Below, piece after piece: positions 1 through 12,000 of a stretch of DNA of 64,000 nucleotides (position 1 is the stretch's first letter; each line of letters begins with the position of its first letter). The stretch covers positions 751,501-815,500 of the forward strand of contig OX365956.1 in assembly GCA_947247005.1 (NCBI GenBank), given 5' to 3'. Made by a program: the position numbers and the translations under genes. Source of the DNA: Spisula solida (lineage: Eukaryota > Mollusca > Bivalvia > Venerida > Mactridae). Below the pieces are notes generated by a model. It was not told the DNA's origin and did not search any database. It saw only the letters and a program-made list of their open reading frames with translations.

Positions 1-28
1 ACTCACGGAGTTGTCTACCCAGCATTGG
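1..28 (+). CDS. Partial exon (end of an extracellular module)
   Basis: The window opens inside an exon. Read in frame 1 it encodes THGVVYPAL plus the first base of a Gly codon, and stops at a consensus GTAAGT donor in phase 1. That phase matches the acceptor of the next recognised exon at 3553. The VVY motif recurs in later exons of the same gene. Confidence 0.55.
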
Positions 29-3000
29 GTAAGTTCTTATTACAAAATATTTCGCAAGTACACTTAGTCTCATTTTGGTTACGAACTTTGTCGATAATTA
101 GTTTTTATTCATCGTATTCTACATGACAATTTTAAATTTGAATTTTACTTAAAATATTTATCAATCATTATATTGTCGTTCAACTCTTCCCATTCTCGTT
201 CAACGGAGTATTCTTCACCAATGATATCATAGTCTGGGAACTTGACTAACCACTGATGTATAAGGATGACTCTTCCGTGATTCATAAATATTGCCATTGA
301 ACCGTATTTGATTTGTTTATTTGAATGTTTTACAAATTATGATCATGGGTCATGTCTGACCTAATCGTAATGTGTATTGTTATGTATATTTAAATGCAAT
401 ACATTTCTTCTGTATATCATAATGTAATCATGTTGGCGTATACGTCTTTGATGTAGTTTTCACTTAAACCTGGAATGGCAGTACACCGGGCCAAGATTTC
501 CCGAAGCCTCTCAAGAGCAAACCACAGCTCAATGGGAGATATTAGTTAGTTATCTCCCCTTACTACTCTCTAAACTTGCATAGGTCCTATCATGCGGATT
601 ACTCTGCTTTATCCCTATTTTATTTGTTGTGCATGGTAGTAATTAGGCTGAAATATTTGCAACATTAATTATCAGATTAAATAACAAGTTAGGCTACATG
701 TTGTTTACACACCACGGTGTATACATTTTGGCGGTTTTAACATAAAGGTAATACAGAAGTGAGAAATTTCATATCTAAATTCAGGGATATTTCTGTGAGA
801 AACAAGAATAAAGTCCGAGGATCTGAACTAGTTAGGACCGCTGTGCTAATTGGTCTACCTCGGGCTTTATCTTACAAAGGAGATTATTTATATGCCACTA
901 ATGTCTCTCATAGGAGGGGTCACCGTATTTATATGCAAAATTACCACTGGCAATCTATTGGATGAATGAACAATAAAAACCTTCCATTCACCAATAGCTA
1001 GCTGGTAGTACGAATACTTTTGTATACAAACATGATCTCTCCTATTGTGATTTTGCTCAAATTCGATTCTGAATTTGGGAGAAATCTTACGTTACAGCTG
1101 ATGAAATTGTTTTGTAATAAAATGAAATGATCTTTTAACAAACTGTTAAGCATTCCATAGAAATTATCACCAAGACACAAACATATTTGAGATTGGATTA
1201 GCTGAGATAGATAAATAGTTTAGATCGTTTATTTTTAAAAAAAGCCTTATGCTTCGTGAGAACAGTCCCGGTTGATAATGTTGGGTATGTAAACTTTTAA
1301 TGTAAATATCGATTTGGCCAAAAAAATGTTTGTTTCGCCTTCTTGATCCTGTTCAATTAGGGTTGGGTAGGGAAGTAGGTACAGACTTAAATTTTTATTG
1401 TACTCACGGACATTAACGTTTTACAAAATAAACTATTTTTATACAGGGCCAAAGCATGTTTTCGTTAGGGGTCTTTTTGTTCGGGTAAGTAGGGAAGGGG
1501 AAACAAATAACATTTCATTTTACGCCTTGTGTTATTTCCCATTAGTTGGAAAGTCAACAATATGATGCGTATGTGTTTAAAAAAGCATGAACGACTGAAC
1601 AGCAGCTACGAAACACACCCTCTCAAACCGACAGCTTGTTGCTTTAGTGAATCAAACAAACCTAGAGAAACAACATGTATGACTAAATCAAAAGGACCAA
1701 ATGAACACTGCGGTATACCGTAACTCTGGATATTGCGAATAAATGAGTAATGCGGTCATAATGTTGTTCAATACTCCGTACACAAACGAGATACTTGGCT
1801 ATACTTGGTATACTACTTAGTAAAAATCAATACTGTTTTAGTAAGTATCTTTTTGGTTGTACATTCGTCATTTTTACTGAAATTTGGACTCAGCATACTT
1901 TAGTTCATCACAAAAAGAATGCTCTATATAAAACTTTTTAAGCACTTAAACGAATGTCTTCTATAGTGTGATGGCTTCAATGGCTATACAAATCGCTGAA
2001 TATGCTTAAAAACATATGGGATGCGTGAAGAAATCAGTCGTTTGGAAAATATCGTGGCTGAACTAACACTAGTTTCCAGGCCATAATATTACTCAAATTA
2101 ACGTGCAATATCCGGTGTACGGTATACCACAGTGATGACTGACAAGGCCATTAACCAACACGGGAACACTCTACAAAATAGATAGATAGATTCTTTATTA
2201 TCCTCCATAATTTGGAGAGTATAACATATTTACAATAATAATGCATAACAAGACAAAGCAAAAGAAAATGTAGTTTTTATCTAACATCTGTTATAATCTG
2301 ATCTTATCGAAATGAAATACAAGATACAGAGAACATATTTAGAATAACGACATTATACGTAGAGTTACAATTTACATTCACTTTATCATGTCTGATAAAA
2401 TAATAATGTAATTAGTAGTAAAGGAGTAGCTTAAATGTATAAGTAATCACACATGTACATAGAGAGGATACAGTTTCCTATCACATAGTCAAAAACCAAC
2501 ATATCACACAGTATTGTAACATATTTACAATAATATTGCATAACAAGACAAAGCAAAAGAAAATGTAGTTTTTATCTAACATCTGTTATAATCTGATCTT
2601 ATCGAAATGAAATACAAGATACAGAGAACAGATTTAGAATAACGACATTATACGTAGAGTTACAATTTACATTCACTTTATCATGTCTGATAAAATAATA
2701 ATGTAATTAGTAGTAAAGGAGTAGCTTAAATGTATAAGTAATCACACATGTACATAGAGAGGATACAGTTTCCTACCACATAGTCAAAAACCAACATATC
2801 ACACAGTATTGTACATGTATCTACAATGTATTTAAGAAACCACGTACTCAAACAACTACACACATACAAAGATTGACACATACATTATTAACACCGTTTA
2901 TACAAATTCGCATTTCAAAAACCCACATCTTTTTAATAATTATTGATTAACTATAAAGTGGAAAGTACATACATAAGAGATTGTTACGTAATTTTTGACT

Positions 3001-6000
3001 TCTTACTTTATTGATTCGCGTTCTATCTTAAAATCATATTAATTAAAGTTACATTATCTCTCCCAAAATATTTTTCCCGATCATTTAGTAAATTGACTAA
3101 ATACAAAGAATCGGGATGTTTTTCTCAAATGACATATACATGTAATTGACGACAGAATGTCAGCTATATCTGTCAAAATAGTATCCTGTAAATCACATTT
3201 AGGAAAATGTATGGATGACAAAATACTATTTTTGCCAAGAGTTGCTCCCCTTAGACTTTAATGTATGCATTAATAGTTTACATTTCGTTAATTTGTTTAC
3301 AAACCACATGTAGGCTGTATTTCGTTTTGTTCTATCTTATTGTGTTTTCCACCTTTGGGACTCAACTAAAGTGCTCAAAACCAATCATACTGCAGATACG
3401 TTGCCAAGTTATTGCTTTTTGAAAACAGTCATTTAAGGCATAAGGGGACTTTAATTAACATATTAGACCACATTGAAGATTGATATTTACTTTCAAATAT
3501 GTAATTCACAATAAATAAAGTCGTTATTATTGTCAATATATTTGTTATACAGGATTTCGCCCGGATGAAAATGGGTTTATTAACGATGAACCAAATTTCG
3601 TTGTGTATATTTATGATGATAGATATATCAATGTTTCAACTACATTCGAATATGGTGGAGAAAGTTACATATCCCAAGGTATGTACAACAACAGAAATTT
3701 CACTGGCTTAGAATTAGAAGGTCGTAAGTAGTACTAATGCATATTTGAAATCTGCATCACAGGGCGCTTCTTATGAGCAGCCATTTCTCAAGGAAATCGG
3801 AATTTGTCATGTTGACCTAATTGAAGTTGAAAGAAATTGTTTTTTCATAAGTTAAGAGTATTTTACAGACATTTTCTTTCTTGTTTTCTCAAAGTATTGA
3901 TTTTGTAGTTTGGACCTTTTTATTCTAAGCCAATGAAATATGATATTCTATTTTGCAGTGGGTATCTCCTTGTATTTGTTTTAAAATGCCGAACATATTA
4001 TTTATGTTCTAGTCAGCTTTCTGCTGAAATATAGCAGGCATACATGCATGTGTTCCAAAGGCAAATTACCCACTGTCGTCACGATTTCCTTTAAACCGAT
4101 TTTTTGCACTGTGCGAACTTTGTTGATAAAGCGTGAATACGAATCTGGATTTATTTTTTATTTTTGACACCTGATGCTAATGGTTTGAAACTATCGTAAG
4201 ATTTACTAAAACTATGAAAAAGGTATGACATAAAACGTAAGCCTTATCAAAGACCTTGTGTTGCAGTTATTTTACTATAGTTCGACACAGTTTGTCGTTA
4301 GCTTAGCTATGGGTGATTTCCTAATTATATAATTTGTTTAAACTTTGTTTATGGACGATTAACATGTTAGAAACAGACAAAAACTGCACATTGGTCACTG
4401 CACGAAGTGTATGAGATTTCTTCCCTTGACTATGCATATTTGTAGAATCAACACTGGTTTCAAGGGCAGACAACTCTTCAACAAGTTCGATGAAAAATGC
4501 TTCTTGTATTTTGTCTGTTTCTAGATAGTGTGATACATACTACGTTCATATGCCATTAGTTTCATCGTTGCATAATTAATACAAGAAACTGCAAAGATAT
4601 TATAAAATGCTTACACAAATATTATGATGTGTATACATGTATGTCTATTACAGCATCGTCTAGTTATATTGGGAGATACCCTCACTCTGATAAGTATTAC
4701 ACTTGGATACGTGCCCGTGCCTGGAAATTATCATCTTTGCCAGATCCTGATTTTGTAATTTCTGGAAGAACAATGAAAGCTAATACTTCAAAGTGTAAGT
4801 ACATTACTTTAAAACTATACATACACGGTGTTAAAAAGGTTCGTTCTCAAAATTTAAATGCATACTTTATTTTATTTGAGCTATGTACGCAGTACACAAT
4901 TCAATTTCATGCTTTCAGCTTCATTAATAGCTTAATTTATTACCAGATAGACAAGAACAATCTGGAATTGAACCTGAAAATTGTACATTCTTCTGATGTC
5001 AGAAAAACTATGAAACTTAAACAGTGAGAACGAACGTTTTGACACGCTGTACATATACATTATAATGTCTTCCGGAATGTATAAGGATATTGGATACCAA
5101 GGTCATAGCAAATGTTTGACAGTTTCTGACCTTAACGACACATCTAACTCGTCAATGTAAAGTCCATGTGTTATCACCATTTTGAAGGTTTCTATGGTGG
5201 TATTCATGTTGTAAGACCTGCTATACTTTACGTCAGTAACTACACAATACAAATGTACGTAAATGTGCAGTGTAGGGATTGGATGCGAGGTAAGAACAAC
5301 CGGAGAAGGATATTTCATAACTAGTCCAGTAGAAAGTTTGAACCTACAGCATCCAACCCGACTACCGACAGAACGCTTACAATGTACATTACCATGCTAA
5401 TTGGGTTGGCCACATTGTTTTTGAAAGTTGTAAATTAAAATAATGGTAGAATGTACAGATGTTTAGTGTGTTCAAAAAGTTTGTTCTCAACATTAAAATT
5501 CATAATAAATTGTATCTAAGCCATGTACACAGTATGTGCAGAACTTCATTTTCATACACAAATTACTTGATTTAAGACTCGAAGGATTGAGCAATGGTAG
5601 AACTCTCTGGAATGTAACCCGACATCTGTACACAGTTCTGACATCAGAAAAATAAACTATTGAAACATATACATTGAGAATGAAATCTACATCTCATGGC
5701 GTTTCTTATGAGCCTTTTTTCATGAAAATAGAATGTGTTTATGTTGACCAAACTAAAGTTTAAAAATCATGTTTTTCCATAAGTAAAGAGTAGTTTTCAG
5801 ACAGTTTCTTCTTGTTTTCTCAAAATATTGATTTTGTACTTATGACCTTCTCATTCTAAGTCAGCAACATCCTGGATTAGTTATTGTGTGTAACTATGTA
5901 CTATTCATGCACTATTTTGTCTTCTACCACAGCCGTAGATTCGTTTTATGAAGTAGACCACGAGTTAGGTGAACATCCTGGGTTAGTTGTTGTGAGAGCT

Positions 6001-9000
6001 AAGATGATACACAATGGTACCACATTCTATGCTGATGGAGTTGGTGAGTGGATATTTCAGAGATTAAGCGCAAAGGGCATACATAATGCTAATGTTAAAG
6101 GTAGAAGTAGAAATATGAGTATAATTTCCTTTTAATAATAGTATGTCCCTTTCATAAAGAACTCAGAGAAAAGTTCATTACTACACTTGGCCAACTGTAA
6201 ATGAATGCCGCAATCTAATGAATTCACAAAACATTTTAACAATAACAAGAATAGCAACATTTGTTTATTCAGCTACCAAAATGAGGAATACATTTTTGTC
6301 CAACTTTTTAAACTTTACATTTTCAGACATAATTGTTAATACAGTACTTTATTATTGTATCTATGTTAATACATTTTTGTACTAGTATATGTATAATTGT
6401 CTTATAAATACCTTGTATATTTGCCATTTCACTTACTTGTATGTTTATATAACTTATACTTTTCTACGGTCAAGTTTGATTTGTATATATGCTTACTTTG
6501 CGATGGACTTTAGTTGCTTATGCCAATAACTATTTTCCCTTGACTGGACTGGTGTACTTGCTTACCTGCTAAAAGTATACATAATTTGATACAGAACGAT
6601 ATTGCTTCGTAAAATGTGTTTTATGTCAAGGTATTGACTAGTTTATAAAACTATGTATTACGACACCTATTGTTCTGTCACGAACCAAGCCGTCGTGATA
6701 TAGCATGAAAGCAAGTATGACAGGCAATGTACACTAGACAACTTTATTGGTTTAATTATTCATTGGGGATTTAATTTCGTGGTTGAGGTCATCCACGTAA
6801 TCCACGAAATTAATTCTCCCACGAGTATTAATGATTTTACAGTACATGTATTCCATTACCTGTGCATTTCAAGGAGAGGTAGCAATCTGATCGTAAACAG
6901 CTATATTTAGTTCACACCTCCCTGGTCCGACTTGTTGTTGTATTTTAGTTGGAAACCGTATACATTTGTAAAACCTACAGAATTATACAATATGCAGAGT
7001 TGTGACACTCGCTTTCACTTTAATGACGATGGAAGTAAGTCTTTCTGTTGAGTGATGCCCTCGCTGTTCAAGTTGTTATTATCCTTTTTCCTGATTTCGT
7101 TTTGCATTTTTGCATGCAACGTTTGTTACCCTTAGTTCGTTCCATTATCGGTACATTTCAGGATCTGGTTTAAATGTCTTCTACAATGACACAACAAAGA
7201 CGAATGCTTATCTTGTTTACGGTTTTAACAACCAGTCGTTTCGTGTTTGGGTCGATTCATCAATCCATGGAGGTACATTGTAAACATTTTGAATTTGTTT
7301 CAGTAAATTTTATTCGGACCACTTAAGGATTACCCCGTTTATTTTATATACATTGTTATTTCATAAGCGGATTTAGCTCAGTGGTAACGCACTGGGCTGT
7401 CAATCTAGAGGTCGTGTGTTCAATCCCTGGCATCGGCACTTGACATATTCTGAAATATTTATAATATTTCCCGCTATATCTGGCCGTGTGGTCTGCAAGT
7501 ATCTGGAAGTGCCAGGAAGCTGTGTATCGGTGCTGTACACCGGGCACATTAAAGAACCAGGCTGTCTATTGGAAATAAGAACTAGGCGCACTTCTGCAGC
7601 GCCGGACATGCCTGTATCTAATGTCTCTCTCTCCCTTCAAGGGCTTTCTCTCAGTCTGTCCCTCTGGTCAGATCATGCTCTATCTGCACTGGTAGAGGAT
7701 GCACCTGCGCCCTTGTGGCTGCAACAAAAATAATGTAAAGTGCCTTTGAACGTGCGTTCGCATGAAAAGGGCGCTATATAAATCTGGTATATTTATTTAT
7801 TTTTTTTTTTTTGTTATTGGTAATGACATAAATGTGCAATTACAATTCAAGAAAATAGTCTGTTGTATTCAGTAAACATGTACATGTATCTGATTAGATT
7901 TAGTTTGAAATCAAAGGTAAATCCCTATTGTTTCCCAGTATTTTAAACATATTTATTATTTACAAAATATACAATATTTGTCATACGAATACATCTATAA
8001 ATATATTTTATATACATCGGTAAAAATGTCGTGCCACAAGTTCCAAAACTTAGTTACGGCTCTCTCCTTTGTCATTGTCAAGCTTAGATAATTTGTTTTC
8101 TTTTTTGCAGTACAGCTGTTAATACTTGTAATACTACAATTGTAAACATGAAAAATCGTGAAAGTAAATTATGATACAAGTTAATTCTATAATTAGAGTA
8201 TGTTGTTTAATTATTAAAACAGAATGCTGTCACGCAGATGATTGTTTTATTTGAAACCTTATGTTTTACAGCGATATTCGATGGTAGAAAGTTCACTAGA
8301 TTTGATTGGATAGTATCTGAAGCGGAAGTTGAGATATTGGCCTGGAAACTGTCAACAATACCACCGTATCTAACAAGAAGGATATCGTTAAACACCGATG
8401 AATACGAAAATATTGTGGCATTTCCCATTCAGTTCAGAATCTCCGAGGGTTTAACTGTGGCATTTGTAAGTGAACGAGTATAAATATATCATATAATTTA
8501 GCCAAACCAAATAAAAGAAATATACGATATATCGTCATACAAGTTAGCATTAAATACATATTTTTCTATCGAAGAAGTGGACATCATTGGGGTTTTGATT
8601 ATTTGTATTCGTCTGCAAAAACCTTTTATAAAAGATTTAAAACACACGGCCAAACAGAAATTCGGTGAAGTTTATGCTTACATCTGATGGCTTAAACGCG
8701 TTCCGTATTGATCATTATCAATATATAGGTTTAATGTTTTTCTTACAATGAGGATACATTCCGGCTAATACGAACTTGCACACGAACATTACTTGCAAAA
8801 ATGCTAGTTCGCACTAGCCGTTCCACATGGATGATTTTCTACCTGAACACGAATTCTATTTCTGCAAATCGATATATTTAGTGTGTGGGATGAAAACATA
8901 ACACAAATTTACATTTTCAGACTTTTCGTCCGTTCACCTGACCTCATTTTGACCTTCACATCGACCTACGCGTCTAGTTTTTGGTTAACCCAAATTGACC

Positions 9001-12000
9001 GTTTCGTCTTACATCCAGTCTATCAAGACATTACTTTCGTACTTGACATGCTTGTTTACCACCATAATACCCTTGTCCAAGGCATGTAACACTATCCAAC
9101 ATTTTTACAGAAGTATTGCCCCTGATTGACTTAGCTTTATTATGGACTAGGCTTCCATGGGGGCATAATCGTTTATTGAACGCAGTCTTGTTTATTTTAT
9201 AGACTGAAGTAAGGAATGCAACAGCTATAAACAATGGTTACAGATTTCCTACATCCGGATATAAGGCGGATAGATATACATGGTATGGAACAGGAAGTGG
9301 AGGTTGTGTGCTAGGTGGCGCTGCGTTTGGTTACGTGCAAATACCCGGATTCTCTCTGATCCTTTCAGACACTTCACATGTGAATAAATGGTGGATTAAC
9401 ATACCAAAAGATAGCGATCAAAGTGGTAACTGTTTATAACAATTTATCACATAACATGTTTGACGTCGCGGTAGCCTAATAAAGCCATTATTTATTTTTG
9501 ATAATACACTAGTGTAATAAAGCTTTGACGTGACGTCATTCAAAGTATAGGCGATGTCGTCATATTTGCGCGTATATTATTGTGAAAATAAGTAGCTATG
9601 TTTATGTTTCCGCCGGAAAAGGCTTACATGTGATAAAAAGAACATTACATTTGTGACTTCAACTCATTGAATAAAATCTATAAAATGCTCGACAGATCCT
9701 CGCATTTTATTATTTTATTCAACTCGTTTAATAAATTGATATGAAAAGTCACTCAGGTAAAATCCTCTATATTAATCATAGTATTGTATAATAGTTTTTA
9801 GAATATAACCTACATTTTGAGCCCCAATGAAAACGCCAATCTGGGCTGATTAAATCAACATTTGAATAATTAAAATTTTACTCTAGATTAAAATTCAGTC
9901 GTCTATGATTAAATATGATTTGACACAATGACATTGTTTTGAAACAATATAACCTATACTATCGAACTCGGCCAGGATTAATAAGAGATTGACGTTATGA
10001 TTATATTTCAAAAAGATAGGCACAAATTGTGACTTATTTTATTTGATCTACTGACCACGCACATTAAAAAAACTTCGTCTACTGACATAGTTTTATTCCA
10101 AATGATACGATATTGACCTAAAGCTTTATTTAGTAAAGATAAATATTAAAGTTCCCACATAATTGGTCAAAAGTTCTGGCATCTAGTGTCAACACTGGAA
10201 TTCTTTATCACTCGAATGACCGAATACCACACTAGACCTATATTTAGTAAATATGATTATTGTGACAACGTTTCATAAAGACTTTGCTACAATTTTAACC
10301 TCTAATGAATTCACAAGTTATTATTTCACTACGTTAACCTAGGTTTAACCCCAAGATGACCCAAAATAGGACTTGACCTAGATTATGCTTGGATTATCAT
10401 TGCTACATGTACCAAGTTTCATAACGATTTGGACAAAACTGTGATGTATATTGTATTTACACTAACAAATTGTGGAATACAAACGTCGTACAGATGACGG
10501 ACGAAGAGAGTTCATAGTAATTTAGCAAAGCAATATAAAAGATAATTGTAATTTAGACATGGAAGGCGGCACTCAACTTAACCAGCTGAGCTTAGAAAAC
10601 ATACAAACACACAATGCACAATGCCCAACTGAATCAATCAAGCACAGAAAACATATTATTACAAACACACAATGCACAATGCCTGTTTGAACCCATCGAG
10701 CACAATAAACATAAAAACATACTTGGCATATTGCCAATCTGAACCAATCGTGCACAGAAAACATAAATAACATACAATGCACAATGCCCAACTGAACCAA
10801 CCGAGCTTAGAAAAAATAAAAATATACAAGGCACAACGCCCAACTGTACCAATCGAGCTCAGAAAACATACAACGTACAATGCACAACTGAACCATCAAG
10901 CACAGCAGACATACAATGCACACTGCCAAACTAATCCAATCAAGCTCAGAAACTTACACGGCCAAATGCCAAACTGAACTAATCGATCAAAGAAAACATA
11001 AAACCATAAACGACATAATGCCCAAGTCAACAAGTAAATGATCGGCCCAACTTCATTATGTCGAAAAGCTGAATGAATAGTATTATGTACATTGTATTTC
11101 GTATTGAAAACAACATTGTATTATAGCGGGATTATTGTGTATACCACGAACATTTGGTAATGGGACGAAAGCAGAGAGAGCAAATGGCGGAACGTTGGTA
11201 GTCTATAGCTGGGTGGATGGTAAGTGCAGACCAAGATCTCCCGAAACATCTCAATCTGAGCTGACTCTCATCTCAAATATTGACACGTATCTCTTAATTA
11301 ATTTCCATGGAAGGCTGTATTCAAAATTGGCGTCACAAAACAGACACATTATTCTCAGTTTATCGCAGTAAAAACAACTTTATCTCAAATACAACCTCTG
11401 ATTTGACAAAACATCAAATTGAGATGTAATTTCTATTTGAGATACTTCGGGAGATCGGGCCCTGGTGATAACGGTAGTGAAGGGCGAATTAGATGGTGCA
11501 GTCACAAAGACTCACAAATGTACAATGCACTTAAATAACTTGAAATACGGTGCATATAATTCGACACATGTTTTCATGTGGTTTACCCATTGGTACAAGG
11601 ACAATTACAAATCGGACATAGAGGAAGCATTCAACAGAAGTACTGCCTCCTGGCCCCAAACATCTCAATCTGAGCACAATCTCAACTCATATGTTGTTAC
11701 CTATTACTCTAAATTGATATAACAAATCAGAAACATTATTCTGAGTTTATAACAGTAAAATTTCGAGAGCTCGAGCCTCATATTTATCTCAAATTCAGAC
11801 TCTGATTTGAGCAAAATCTCAATTTGAGTTGAGATTTCTACTTAAGAAGCTTCGGAAGATCGGGGCCTGAGCAATCAGCAGTAATCATTTTAATTTCTTT
11901 AAACGGTAAAATATGTTTTCGGTTTTTGCATTGACGGTCATATTTTTAGACGTTGATGTGTGATAACGAAGACAAAGAGTCTGGCGGCGAATATTATATT

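Larger units (their letters stand above)
29..3552 (+). other. Large first visible intron
   Basis: This 3.5-kb stretch has no phase-1 exon that I can support. It holds the minus-strand remnant at 145-297 and the tandem duplication at 2222-2810. A fragment near 484-512 resembles the termini of the elements at 11228 and 11649. The 68-codon frame at 759-965 has no flanking splice signals that would fit the gene and is left uncalled. Confidence 0.4.

Noticed and set aside
759..965. 68-codon plus-strand frame as an exon of the CCP gene
   Set aside because: No acceptor or donor gives the required phase 1-1 reading, and the composition is not distinctive.
7366..7435. tRNA gene
   Set aside because: Box A and box B are present, but the sequence continues as a SINE body and the acceptor stem is not closed.
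8207..8428. Minus-strand frame of 73 codons
   Set aside because: Antisense shadow of the coding exon 8272-8465.
10573..10977. Four overlapping frames of 66-75 codons
   Set aside because: They lie on both strands of a minisatellite and are Cys/Phe- or Gln/Asn-rich repeat products.
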